Assembly (NCBI GenBank): GCA_018894105.1
Contig: CM032119.1
Location: forward strand, 15,889,246-15,953,245
DNA length: 64,000 nt
Direction of reading: 5' to 3'
From: Jacaranda mimosifolia
Lineage: Eukaryota; Streptophyta; Magnoliopsida; Lamiales; Bignoniaceae
Both the position numbers and the translations under genes were made by a program. Shown here one piece after another: positions 46,301-58,301 of this stretch; position 1 is the stretch's first letter; the number at the start of each line of letters is the position of its first letter. The notes under the pieces were generated by a model, which was not told where the DNA came from, ran no database searches, and saw only the letters and a list, made by a program, of their open reading frames with translations.

Positions 46301-47204
46301 TTGGTAGGAAGCATTTATGCTTTTATTTTTACTAATTGGATAATTAAGTAACTTTGATGAATAATCATTTGAATAATTTCTTGGATTGTTAGATTAATTA
46401 GTTACTTTACATTATGGTGGATGATCAAAATAACTTGTTTTGGTGAATTGTATGTGGTTTTTAATGAGTCATATTATTTGTGGATGATTAGTTTGGAATT
46501 TTATTTTTAGTAGTATAGAAAATTTATTTGAAGCATGTATTGATTTGGATTTACATAAAAAAATAAATGGATTATAGACAAATCTGAAGCTAATTAGAGA
46601 CAAATTTATAGGCAAAAATATTGAGAATTAGAAACAGAAATAAAGATGAAAAAAAGATATATAAAAGTAGAGATGGAATCAGAGATGGATTTTGGTAAAA
46701 CAAATATTAGATATTAGAGACAAAATTAAAAACAGAAAAGCTACAAAATAGAGATGGATTCTGTTAAAAAAATACTGGATATTAGAGATGGATATAGAGA
46801 TTGCATTTATCTGTCTTTAAATTCAGAGATGGAAATTATTTCGTCTTCTAAATTTGAGACAGGGCTTTCAGCCATAGGTCTAGAGACTGAAAAATCCATC
46901 TCTATTTTGTTTTAAAGACGGAGATCTGGGCTTTAGAGATGGAATTATCTATCTCTGAAGCCATGTTTTCTTGTAGTGAAAACAGTTAGTGACAATGTAA
47001 AAGTTATCACTAATTATGTATATTAGATAACAAACAATTTAGTTTTGTCACCTTAATGATTTTTACAAACTAAATAGTGACAAGAATAGTATTAGAGTTG
47101 TCACAATAGAAAATTAGTGATACATCTATGGTGACAGTGAAAATCTTGTCCCAAATTGTACTGACAATATTTATTATCACTAAGTTGTCACCATCGGAGT
47201 GTCA

Positions 47205-47207
47205 CTA
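47205..47207 (+). repeat. left TSD of CACTA B
   Basis: CTA, repeated at 58299-58301. Confidence 0.65.
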
Positions 47208-47563
47208 CACTACAACAATTTGCACTTCACGTAACAAAAATTTTGGTAACAAAAGTAAAATTCGTTACATATGTTAGATTTATTGTAACAAAATTGATTT
47301 TTTGTTACAAATAACATTTTCTTTAGTAACAAAGTAAAAGTCTTGCTACCTTTAACTCAAATTTGTTACCTTAAATTTTTTATGTTCGTAACTAAATAAT
47401 TATTCGTTACGGAAAATGTTATTTTGTTACATATAGCATTTTCCGTCTTATAAGAAGATATATTTGTAACAAAATTTGGTACCTTTTGTAACAACAAAAT
47501 ATTTGTTACAAATAAAATATATTGTAACAAAGTTTTTAGTTACTAATTTATCACTTCAGGCCA

Positions 47564-48345
47564 TATAATTTTAATAATATTAAGTTAAAATATCTAATAA
47601 TGTTAAAATAGTAAAATATCTAAAAATTTAAATAAATTTTGTTGACTTTATTTATTAAGTTAAAAATGAAATAAAAATTAAACAATAAAAATTTAAGTCT
47701 ATCCTATTATCTATATAATTCAAAATTACATAAGAATATTAAAATGATAAATACATCTAAAATAATTCTGTTAAATATAAATATATTTTATTTATTAATT
47801 CAAATATGACAAAAAAAACTTAAACAATAAAATTTTAAGCCTGTCATCTTAACTATATAATTCTAAATTACATAATAATATTAAAATAAAAAATATTCTA
47901 AACATTAGAATTTAAAATATCAAATATCCTTCAAATTTATTCAATTTTATTTCATACAAATTTATCATCTAAATTTTTTTAAAAATCTAACTTATAACTT
48001 TAGGTCATATAATTTTAATAATATTAAGTTAAATATTTAATAATTTAAAATAGTAAAATATCAAATAATTTAAATAAATTTTGTTGACTTTATTTGTTAA
48101 GTTAAAAATGAAATAAAAATTAAACAATAAAAATTTAAGTCTGTCATATTATCTATATAATTCAAAATTACATAATAACATTAAAATGATAAATACATCT
48201 AAAATAATTCTATTAAATATAAATATATTTTATTTATTAATTCAGATATAACAAAATAAAACTTAAACAATAAAATTTTGAGTCTATCATCCTAACTATA
48301 TACTTGTAGATTACATAATAAAATTAAAATAAAAAATATTCTAAA
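47564..48345 (+). repeat. direct tandem duplication, about 340-bp copies
   Basis: 47564-47900 and 48003-48345 share long near-identical runs (ATATAATTTTAATAATATTA, TGAAATAAAAATTAAACAAT, TAAATACATCTAAAATAATTC), with an offset of about 440 bp. Confidence 0.8.
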
Positions 48346-48384
48346 ATAATTCAATTATTAAATTAATATAAATAAAGAATTCAA

Positions 48385-48385
<1 letters not shown>

Positions 48386-48460
<75 letters not shown>

Positions 48461-48468
48461 AAGAAGAA
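48386..48468 (+). repeat. compound microsatellite (AAT)n(AAG)n
   Basis: About 15 AAT/TAA triplets pass directly into about 13 AAG triplets. Confidence 0.9.
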
Positions 48469-48489
48469 TCCCAACACTTCCCCTTCAGC

Positions 48490-48960
48490 ACTTCATATAT
48501 TTCTCTTTTCTTTTCTTTTTTCTTCATTCTTTTCTTTTCTTTTTATTCTCATTTCTCTCTTCTTCCATTATTTCATATATTTCTCATTTTATACATATAT
48601 GTATAAATTTATCATTGTTTCTCATTTCTCATTATTTCATATATTCTCATTTTATACATATATATATATATTTATCTATAAAATTTTAAATAATTTTTTT
48701 TATCTTTTTTCTTTCTAATTATTCATACATGTATACTTATTTTTTCTATTTATACTTATTCACATATATATAATATACATATATATAAATTTATCAATAA
48801 AATTTAAATTACTTTTATTTTATCTATTTTTTTATTTATTAATTCCAAATTAAATAATATTTAATATTTATAAAAACATATATATAATATATTTTTTTAT
48901 TCATACTTACATGCATATATAGTATATATATATACATATATATATACATATATAAATTTC
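48490..48960 (+). repeat. AT-rich block, copy 1 of 3
   Basis: Shares with 52200-52680 and 56360-56680 the order TTATTCTCATTTCTCTCTTC, CATTTTATACATATAT, AATTATTCATACATGTATAC, TTATCAATAAAATTTAAATT and TTAATATTTATAA. It ends in a TATATA-rich stretch. Confidence 0.8.
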
Positions 48961-51369
48961 AATAAAATTTAAAGAACATTCATCATATATTTCTCATTTT
49001 ATACATATACAAATTTATCATTATTTCTCATTTCTCATTATTTCATATATTCTTATTTTATACATATGTATAAATTTATTTAATGAATTTGGATGGCCAT
49101 GCAAATTTGTCTCCCTCCAACTTTGTATCGCCTCCAAAATTTGGCCCATAAAAAATATTAACAATTGTTTTTATTATTAGTTTGACATAATAATTTAACT
49201 TGATTTCTTCCAAAAACTTGATTCCCTCTAACAATAATGAATTCTCTTCATTTTTTTTGTATAAATAATCTATAGCAAAATTATTTTCTTTTACCTTAGA
49301 TTATATGATGAATTGACATATAATTTTTTAAATTATTAAATAATTTTCTATTATAGTTAAAATAGTTAAATAACATATAATTTGGACTTATAAATTTTGG
49401 TGCTTAAGAATTTAATTTTTTATTATAATTTATTACAATATTTATTTAGAAAAATTCTAAAAACTCCTTAAAATAATTAGTTAAAGGTTACATACCTGAA
49501 TAACAAAAGAAAATAAAGAAATCTAGTTTACCATAATACTTAATGAAAAGAAAACGGTCCCTGAACTTAGGCCTGTTAATTTTACTATGTTAATTGTGTG
49601 TATGTTTTACTATATAAATTGCTAAAATGAAGATAACTTTCATGGTTTAATATAGTGTAAAAAAAGTATTAACTTAAAGTATATTATTAAATATAATGAT
49701 TATTAATTTTCATAGACCTGAACAAATTGTTCTTAAGAATTAGATGGTCTACATATTATATTTCTTTCAAAAAATAAGTTTCCCTCCAAAAATGAATTCC
49801 CTTATTATTTTTTTATTCCCTCCAAATTTTTGCTCCTCCTTCCATTTTGTGTATAAATAGTATGTACAAAAATTATTTATTTTATCTTATATTATAAGAT
49901 GAATTATGATGTATTATTATGGAGGATAAAAATTTAATTCTATTTTTTGTTATTATTTATTAGGACATTGTTTTTGAACAAAAAGATTTTAGAAAAATTG
50001 TTTATAAATTCTAAAAACTTTTGTCTTTACGTGTAATTAATTTCATTTTAAAAATTAAAATATTCTGTACTAATAATATATTGATATGGACAATTTGAAC
50101 ATGCATTTATTGAAAATTTTCTATACTTAATTAATGCAAATTGTTTTAAAATTGATCGACTTGTATAACTTTAATATAGTTGGAAATTTTGAAATACTCA
50201 CGACATTATAATATAAACTTAGTAATATAGTTATAAGTTTAATAAAATTATTTTTTATCCCCATATATTTAATTAAATATTTGAAGAACTGTTAGCATCC
50301 TTAACAAATTTATAGGCGTCTGTTGAAAATTTATATTAAAATTCAAAAATATCCTTCAAAAGTTGTTTTGATTATCTTTCAGACAAAAATACCCTTGGCC
50401 TTATTTGCAACTTTAACATGGGGGTTTAACGTTAATATTATTTAAATTGCTCAGAATAAATTTAAATAATTTTATTAATAATTTTTTTAAATATTAAATA
50501 ATATTTTAATTAAAGTTGGATTAAAAAATAAAAATTTAAAATCATCAACATATGTAAAGTAATTTAATCAAATTTAATTAAACATAATTATTAATTATAA
50601 AATAAAAATAAAAATCAAATCCATCTCTTAATTAAATATGATTTTATTTTGAAATTACATCGCAATAATATTAAAAAATAATCATATCTAAAATAATTTA
50701 TTTATATTAAGTTAAATATATTTATTAAATATAAAAAAATATTTATTAACTAAAATAAATAATTTAAAAATAAAATAAGATCTAAAAATATCATACTAAC
50801 ACTAGTAATTTTAAAATGTCTATTTCACCCTATCAACCCAATAAAAAAATTATTGATATAATATCTTGTTCCCTTCTAAAACACAAATAAATAAATAATT
50901 TTCTCTCAATTAGTTTTTCACCTACCATCCAAAATACAAACAAACAACCATCACATTCTCCAACCCCACTTCCAAAAAACCATATTGCTAAAATATTTTG
51001 ACAAAATGCTCCAATTCATAAACAAACAAGCCCTAATTTAAACTAATTTCATTAAATTTACTAATTAATGAAAATTAAATAAGTCAAAATGTGGGAGATA
51101 TAGAGTTGGAATCCTATGAGACCTTGATGTGTGTGTATATAAATAAAAAAATTAAATTTATTTATTAATCAAAATAAATAATTTAAATAAAAATAAAATC
51201 TAAAATTTTATCCTAACAATATAATTTTAATAATTTTAAATAAATAAATATTTTTAATTATTTTGAATAAAATAATTTAATGATTTTAAATAAATAACAT
51301 AAGTAAAAATTTTTAATTTAAGTTAATTTAATTAAAATTTATTAATTAACAATAAGTAAATAATTAAAT
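48961..51369. other. AT-rich repetitive DNA, no gene
   Basis: Over 75% A/T by eye, no coding region on either strand. It includes two related 'tccctccaa' passages (49110-49260 and 49780-49870), each followed by TTTTGTATAAATA, which look like diverged copies of one repeat. Confidence 0.5.
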
Positions 51370-51730
51370 ATATACATATATATATATATGTTTTTTTTTC
51401 CTTCCTTCTTCCACATCCCCCCCCCCACCCCTGCCTCTTCCAACCAGCACTCGCCCACCCCGCCAACCCCACCCCAGGCCTGGCCATGGCAGGCCATAGC
51501 TAGTAGCCAGATCTGGCTGCTGGCTGCTGGCCGGCGGTGAGGGGTTGGGGGTGAGAGGGGTGGGTGTTATATATATATATATATTTATATTGAGATATAA
51601 ATTTTTTTTTATGAGGATTTTGTTATATATTTTTAAATTTTATTATTATTTTTTTAAAATTTTTTATTGAAGGTTGATTGGGCAATTCAAAATTTGTGAA
51701 ATTTTTATAAATAAGTAAAAAATTTGAGCT
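51370..51730. repeat. second copy of GC-rich-core repeat (see 32005-33100)
   Basis: C-rich then GGCCATGGC..CCAGATCTGG core (51410-51560), followed by A/T DNA with TGAAGGTTGATTGGG and TTTGTGAAATTTTTATAAATA, matching the order at 32600-33020. Confidence 0.5.
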
Positions 51731-52199
51731 GTTGGGTAATTACTTTTTTTTAATTTAACAGTTTTGCCTGAATACTAATGGAAGTTGAGGTGCTATTCCA
51801 AATGTATTAAAAAATTTAGAGTTTTGGTCCTATAAGTGTCAACTTAATTACCGAAAGTGCAAACCCCCCATCCAATGAGACCAAAAATATAAATTTTCCA
51901 ATATAACCAAACACTACATTAGCAAAAAAAGGAAAACTAAGGGCTCCATTGAAATGGTAATAATTTTATTGGGCTAGTTGCAATTTACCCTAATGTGATT
52001 TGTGAAATAAGTGTCAAACCCTTATGTGAAAATATATATATATATATATATATACAAAACAACTTCTTTATGTTTTATAAACCACGCACACCGCCTCCGC
52101 CTCCACATTTATTGCCCATTTAATGTAATTTTAATATAAAAAGATCAATTTACCCTTAATCACTTTCCATATATACAATTCAATTTAAATAACTTTTTG

Positions 52200-52343
52200 T
52201 TATCATATTTTATTTTGTTTTTCTTTTCTTTTCTTTTCTTTTCTTTTCTTTTCTTTTTATTCTCATTTCTCTCTTCTATTATTTCATATATTTCTCATTT
52301 TATACATATATATAAATTTATCATTGTTTCTCATTTCTCATTA

Positions 52344-52398
<55 letters not shown>

Positions 52399-52830
52399 AA
52401 TTTATCTATAAAATTTTAAATAATTTTTATTTTTATCTTTTTTTCTTTCTAATTATTCATACATGTATACTTATTTTTTCTATTTATACTTATTCACATA
52501 AATATAGTATACATATTTATAAATTTATCAATAAAATTTAAATTACTTTTATTTTTATGTATTTTTCTATTTATTCATTCCGAATTAAATAATATTTAAT
52601 ATATATAAATATGTATAATATAATTTTTTGTTCGTACTTATTTACATATATAGTGTATATATATACACCACAAGAAAATAGGTTAATTGTGCCATATACT
52701 TTGTGCTGATTTTTCTAAACTGCCGCAATTAATAATATTATTTCTTTTACTTATTAGATTGCTCTTTGTTTTTAACTTTAAAGGGTTTTGTCCACAATTT
52801 TTTAATATATATATATATGTAATGCCAATT
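52200..52830 (+). repeat. AT-rich block, copy 2 of 3, with CACTA-like relic
   Basis: Same order as copies 1 and 3, opening with (TTTTC)n at 52217-52251. It contains (CA)17 followed by (TA)n at 52347-52398, where copy 3 has only a short TA run. It continues into CCACAAGAAAATAGGTTAAT (52671) and 'gatttttctaaactgccgcaattaataatatt', matching copy 3 but lacking about 170 bp. Confidence 0.8.
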
Positions 52831-52914
52831 ATTTTTAAAAACAATCTTATTTAATTTTAATTTTTGATTAAAAATCAATTAAGTTAAGAAACTGTGAATA
52901 ACAATTGCTAGGTC

Positions 52915-55900
52915 AGAAACTGTGACCATCGGCTTTACGGCCTGTTCATCTCAACCGATCCTGCTTGGGAGGTTTAGGTTCATCTCAACCAATCACAATC
53001 GAGAGGCATCATCTTAACAGATGGGAGGCATCATCTCAACCGATCCTGCTCGGGAGGTTTAGGGACATCTCAACCGATCACAGTCGGGAGGCATCATCTC
53101 AACAAATGGAGGCATAAAAGTGGCTCGTTGCCAGGAACAACAGTTCGATCTAGACTGAAATACCACTCCAGCCTTATTGCTCCATAAGTAGAATGGAATT
53201 ACAAGAATAACAAACCCAACACATATGTAAGTCAATAAACTGAACAACACATGCATATCAGAACATTCTTGTGCCTCCATAACAGTTCAATAACCATTCA
53301 ATTCAGTAGCTCGAGCCTGACAGCTAGGCAATCACATTCGTTCAAGCATAACAGCTTGGCAATCACACTAGGTAGGGTACTCGGCCCAACAATTCTCCTG
53401 TACACAGATCTTTCAATTCGGTAGTTCAATCAATCAATTGCCAACATGGCAGAACAATAACTTTACAAAACGATAACAATGCCATCATAGCAGATCGCAA
53501 GACCAAGTATAGGTTCACTTTGATCAATAAGATACAAGACACGAAAAGGTTCAAGGCCAGAACAGAAATCATTTGATTGACTCAATCAGTATCGATACAT
53601 GATTAACTCAGTAAGATTCACGGGTTCAATGATTAACGATAACAGTATCAGTAGCAAGACAAGAGAACCTTACAGGGTCCAAAACTCAACAATTACGATA
53701 ATAAGATTCAAGGCCATAGAACCACACAGGGTTCAGATAACATCAATAACGATAATAGGGATCAAGACAATGGAACCACACTGGGTTCAGATATCAACTA
53801 TAATGATATCAAGAATGAAGACAATAGAACCACACAGGTTCAGATAGCAACAATAACGATATCAAGAATCAATAGAACCTCACAGGGTTCAGAAATCAAC
53901 AATAACGATAACAGAATTCAAGATAATAGAACCACACAGGGTTCAGATAACAACAATACAATATTAGGAATCAAGATAATGGAACCTCACAGGTTCAGAT
54001 AGCAACAATAACGATATCAGGAATCAAGACAATAGAATCACACATGTTCAGATAGCAACAATAACGATGTCGGGAATCAAGACAATGGAACCGCATATGG
54101 TTCAGATAGCAATAATAAACAATAACGAGAATTAAGAATCAATAGAACCTCACAAGGTTCAGATAGCAACAATAACGATATCAAGAATCAATAGAACCTC
54201 ATAGGGTTCAGATAACAATAATAACGATATCAAGAATCAATAGAACCACACAAGGTTCAGATATCAACAATAACGATATCAAGAATCAAGACAATAGAAC
54301 CACACAGGTTCAGATAGCAACAATGACAATATCAAGAATTAATAGAACCACACAGGTTCAGATAGCAACAATACCGATATCAAGAATCAATAGAACCACC
54401 AGGGTTCAGAAATCAACAATACGATGTCAGGAGTCAAGAAAATGGAACCACACAGGGTTCAGAAACAACAATAACGATAATAGGAATCAAGACAATGGAA
54501 CCACACAGATTTAGATAACAATAATAACGATAACAGGAGTCAAGATAATAGAACCACACAGGGTTCAGAAACAACATTAATGCTAACATGAGTCAAGATA
54601 ATGGAACCACACAGGGTTCAGATAACAACAATAATGATATCAGGAATCAAGAATCACATTGCTTACTCAAACAAGTACCAAAGCGGTAGATCCTCACCTT
54701 AATCAGTCAATCAGTGTAGTCAAACTTTACTGATCCTCAGGGTCAACTCCTCCGTCACCTATTGAAAAGGTAACCTTATATCAAAATTCAGGTTCAACCC
54801 TATCGATTACAAACACTTAGAATCATATCAACAGTAACCCCAAGTCTAAATAATTATCCTATTGATATGCCAGTAAAGGTTTGTTCTGATACTGCTGCCC
54901 TAAAATACTAATAATATTGGATATAAATGTACACAGGTCCGCATATATATATATAGCCATATCGATCTTCCATATTAATCATAATAATCCAGTTGTTTGC
55001 AAACATCCAACTTTTATCGATTAAACTCGATGAGATAAAAATGAAAGTTCTACACTTAATATACTATATAACCTATAGTTACATGAAATAATACCGTTAT
55101 GGATTTACTAGGCCTATTTAAGCGATCAAAGACATTTTAATCTAATGCATGAGTGTTCTGATCGATCAAGATTATCATAATATATGAAAATACAAAGTTT
55201 TACGAAGATCAGATGGATTATACGTATAGATGCAAATGCATACACGAAGTTAGTGATTTATACCGATATCTCATTAACGAAAAGGAATCGTCACGATCAG
55301 ACCTCATGTATGCGATCATCGCAACGAGGCGAAGATTCTGCCCCGTCACCTCCGCCGCGCCGCCGCTCCGTCTGTCGTCCATCGTCCGCCGTCGCCGGAA
55401 AACTAAAATTTTACCACTCCTAGAATCCTCTCGCCGAGAGATTTCCAACGGTACCCTTGGTTTTCGATTTGGCTGTCGAAAACCCCTCCAAAACTCGGCC
55501 CGAAGTGGTCACGGTCTGAAGCTCCTCCACCCGTTTCCGCCGTCTCCGCCGCGTATATCCTCCATGCAACTATACCACGGTGATCTCCTCGTCAAGGCTA
55601 GCTGAGACACCCCTCGTTTGCTCAGTTTGACGCCAAAAATCGAAAGACCCACTTGCTCCCTATTTCGGTCTCTCTTTCTGCCGTGCTTCCAGTGAGCTGC
55701 CGCCGTGGTTGGTGGTGGAGATGAGGTCGTGGTGGTGTGGGGAGTAAGTTTATATGGTTGGTTGGTTGGAGAAGACTCGCCGGTGGTGGTGATGGTGATG
55801 GCCGCGGGTGGTGGGGAGAAAGTAGAAGAAACTGGAGAAGAAAGGAGAAAAAGAAATGAAGAAGAAAAAGGAAAGAAAAGAGGAAGAAAAGGAAGAGAAA

Positions 55901-56108
55901 AAAATGGCTGCCGGGTTGATGTGATTTTTGACGTTTTTCAATTCTTCATTTTTGAAATTATTCTTAGCAAATTTAAATCATGCAATTGAGTACAAATTTT
56001 TAATTTGTCCACACAAATTGAAAAATAAAATTAGTAATTAAAATTTAATATTTTTCAAATATTAATAATATAACAATAGTAAAATCATAAAATTACTGGA
56101 GTGTTACA
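52915..56108 (-). repeat. truncated long LTR of a Ty3/gypsy element
   Basis: On the minus strand it begins TGTAACACTCCAGTAATTTT at 56108 and has the same layout as the solo LTR at 24224-27232: AT-rich start, CT-rich tract (TTCTTCCTCTTTTCTTTCC), a GC-rich part with CACCACCACC, then the CCCTGTGAGGTT-type module, here expanded into a minisatellite. Its far end near 52915 holds diverged direct repeats (CTCAACCGATC.. and GGGAGGCATCATCTCAAC) and lacks a TG/CA end, so it is truncated there. ORFs at 55184-55989 are within this LTR and are not called as genes. Confidence 0.65.
53660..54655 (-). repeat. minisatellite inside LTR, 19 units of about 46-55 bp
   Basis: The plus-strand unit is GAACCACACAGGGTTCAGAT, then AACAACAATAACGATAATAG and GAATCAAGACAATG. 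I count 19 occurrences of the GAACC..CACAGGTTCAGA core with substitutions. Shorter units lack an AAGACA-like hexamer, which explains the two length classes. Small ORFs through it are an effect of the repeat. Confidence 0.9.
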
Positions 56109-56339
56109 TTAGTCATATAAAGTTAAAACTATAGTAAATTGATAAAATAATTATAAACTTAAAATTGATTTTAAAATATGAATTAGTGACAAAATATGAG
56201 GATGAAATTATAATAATGTAAAATAAAATATAGAAAAAACAGATTATTGTATTCATTCTCAAATTTTTGTATAAATATAATTGGATATTCATATTATATT
56301 TTGCAAATAACAAAAAAATAGTGAATAACAAAAAAAGTT

Positions 56340-57020
56340 GTTAACCTTTCAAATAATCAAAATCAAAATTTCTCATTATTTCATATATTCTCATTTTATA
56401 CATATATATATATATAAATTTAGCTATAAAATTTTAAATAATTTTTATATTTATCTTTTTTCTTTCGAATTATTCATACACGTATACTTATTTTTTCCAT
56501 TTGTTCACATATATATAATACACATATATACAAATTTATCAATAAAATTGAAATTACTTTTATTTTTATCTATATTTTCTATTTATTCATTCAGAATTAA
56601 ATAATATTTAATATTTATAACTATGTATATAATATAATTTTTCATTCAAACTTATATACATATATAGTATATATATACACACACAACTACAAGAAAATAG
56701 GTTAATCGTGGCATATATTTTGTGACGGTTTGTCTCAACCGTTGAAAAATATTAATTTGACGGTGGTTGCAACGATTTATCCAAACCGCCGCTGAATTAG
56801 CAATTTAGTGGTGATTTTCTGAAACCGCCACGGAATTTATAATAAATGGCGGCGGTTAGTGTAACATTCCCTGAATGAATAACTTTGTTATGATTTTTCT
56901 AAACCGCCAGAATTAATAATATTGTTACTTTTGGTTGTTAGATTGCCCTTTGTTTTTTACTTTAAAGGGTTTTGTTCACAATTTTTTAATATTTATATAT
57001 ATGTAATGCCAATTATTTTT
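56340..57020 (+). repeat. AT-rich block, copy 3 of 3, with CACTA-like relic
   Basis: Third copy of the block. It then contains CTACAAGAAAATAGGTTAAT (56690) followed by repeated ACGGTTT/AAACCGCC words (56728-56905), a typical subterminal pattern of small CACTA elements. The matching opposite terminus was not found. Confidence 0.75.
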
Positions 57021-57339
57021 TATAAATTTCTAAAACAAAGTATTTTATATTATAAGCTCTTCTACAAAAATATTAAGCCTTTACCTAACAATTTATATAT
57101 ACATATCTGTAATTAAATTTCTTTGCTTCATGCATCTATGTTATATAATTATCTCACACTTTTTATTTATTTCGTTTAATTTACTATTTGATACTCTTAT
57201 TTTATTTATTCAAATGACAATTATTATTTTGTTTTTAAAAATAAAATAATGTTTGCTTGATAACATGTGAAAATGCTTGAGAGCTCTATATGGAAGAGAT
57301 GAATAAGTAATTGAGCAAATGCAAATATTAATTTTTGGA

Positions 57340-57400
57340 CATGCAGCCAAGATGGTTAGGGCTTGCTTGAGGGTGGGTGTGGGTGCGGGATCGAATCCTA
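57340..57400 (+). promoter_or_regulatory. tRNA-like internal promoter (A and B boxes), SINE-type
   Basis: GCAGCCAAGATGGTTAGGGC (57343-57362) resembles the A-box region of tRNA-Ser/Leu, and GGGATCGAATCC (57387-57398) fits a B box (consensus GGTTCGANTCC) at normal spacing. No complete tRNA fold is possible, so a SINE head is more likely. Confidence 0.35.
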
Positions 57401-57790
57401 CTGCCAGCAGGTTTCGATGAATTTGCGCTGGGCCTGCGCTCGGGCGTTGGGTCGGGTGGGCTGGTGTGTGAGCTGGGCCAGCGTGGGCGTTGGGCCTTGC
57501 GGGTAGGCCGGTGTGTGAGCTAGGCCTTGCAGGTGGGCCGATGTGGGCGCTGGGCATTGGGCCTGCGCTCGGGTGGGACAGTGTTGGCGGCCGAGGTGGC
57601 AGGGCCTGGTAGGCCGATGTGAGTGTTGGGCCTGAGCTCTGATGGGCCCGAGGCGCAGGTTCCTACTACTATCTTGCTGGTGGGCTGGCCTGTGGCGCTC
57701 TTACTGGTGGGCCGTGGGCTGGTGGGTGATGGACCGGGTCGAGCCTAGAGTTCGGCGGCCCAGCAGGCGTAGGCCTGATGTCAAATGGCC
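57400..57790 (+). repeat. GC-rich degenerate repeat block
   Basis: Irregular repeats of GTGTGTGAGCTGGGCC, GGGCCTGCGCTCGG and GTTGGGCCT-type words. Strongly GC-rich against AT-rich surroundings. The ORFs on both strands (57210-57557, 57642-57944) reflect this composition. Confidence 0.7.
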
Positions 57791-58298
57791 CATCCATATG
57801 AAGCAGCCCAAACAGGAGCCCATGCACACACATTTAGTAACAAAAGTTTTAGTTATTTATTCCATTAGTAACGAAATGCTTATTTTTCAATTAAAATTTT
57901 ATTTAACTATTTGTAATCAAATATTTTGTTACATAAACAATTAGTAACTATACTTAATTAAATAAATAATATCATTATATTATGCATTGGTAACGAAAAA
58001 ATAAAATGCAACAAAATTGCCAATATTTTAGTAACTAAATATTTCGTTACGCTATAAAAATCTATTGTAACTACTGCACTTTTTTGTTACTAATATCATA
58101 TTTTGGTAACTATAAATTTCGTCGCCGTAAGTCCATCATTCGTAACGAACCATAAATTTCGTTACTAAAACCTTTTGCGACGGGCTTTAGGGCACTAAAC
58201 TTAAGTAACGAAAAATTCATTACCAATATTTTGGGTAATGAATTTTAGCTTTATGGTAACAAAATTATTCGTTATGAAAAGTGTAATTTGTTGTAGTG

Positions 58299-58301
58299 CT
58301 A
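58299..58301 (+). repeat. right TSD of CACTA B
   Basis: CTA, identical to 47205-47207. Confidence 0.65.

Larger units (their letters stand above)
38010..46978. mobile_element. CACTA element A (about 9 kb)
   Basis: Left end CACTACAAGGCAATATGG; the right end read in reverse is CACTACAAGAAAACATGG. Both subterminal regions are full of AGAGATGGA/TCCATCTCTA repeats (38031-38110 and 46640-46960), the typical arrangement for transposase binding. The flanking trinucleotides (TTA left, AAA right) do not form a clean duplication. It contains a decayed coiled-coil region at its right side, a nested hAT element and a mitochondrial-like stretch. Confidence 0.78.
47208..58298. mobile_element. CACTA element B (about 11 kb)
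   Basis: The left end CACTACAACAATTTGCACTT and the right end (reverse complement CACTACAACAAATTACACTT) match in 18 of 20 positions. A CTA duplication flanks it. Subterminal repeats of GTAACAAA/TTTGTTAC and TTCGTTAC fill 47225-47545 and 57830-58290. No transposase is recognised: the interior is AT-rich repeats, a truncated LTR, a minisatellite and a GC-rich block, so it is non-autonomous or gutted. Confidence 0.8.

Noticed and set aside
38010..46978. Clean 3-bp TSD for CACTA element A
   Set aside because: The flanking triplets are TTA and AAA; no matching duplication could be read, so none is claimed.
52197..52541. 114-residue Phe/Ile/His-rich ORF
   Set aside because: It is a translation of (TTTTC)n, (CA)n and (TA)n simple repeats.
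53660..54655. CRISPR-like array of repeats
   Set aside because: The units are contiguous diverged tandem copies without unique spacers, and the DNA is plant nuclear; it is a minisatellite inside an LTR.
55184..55989. Overlapping plus and minus ORFs in a GC-rich stretch
   Set aside because: They lie inside an LTR-like sequence, with low-complexity composition (CACC, GAAG runs) and no recognised domain.
57340..57400. A genuine tRNA gene
   Set aside because: Only A- and B-box-like words are present; acceptor and anticodon stems cannot be formed by eye.
57210..57944. Two proline- or tryptophan-rich ORFs on opposite strands
   Set aside because: They come from GC-rich degenerate repeats; both strands are open for compositional reasons.
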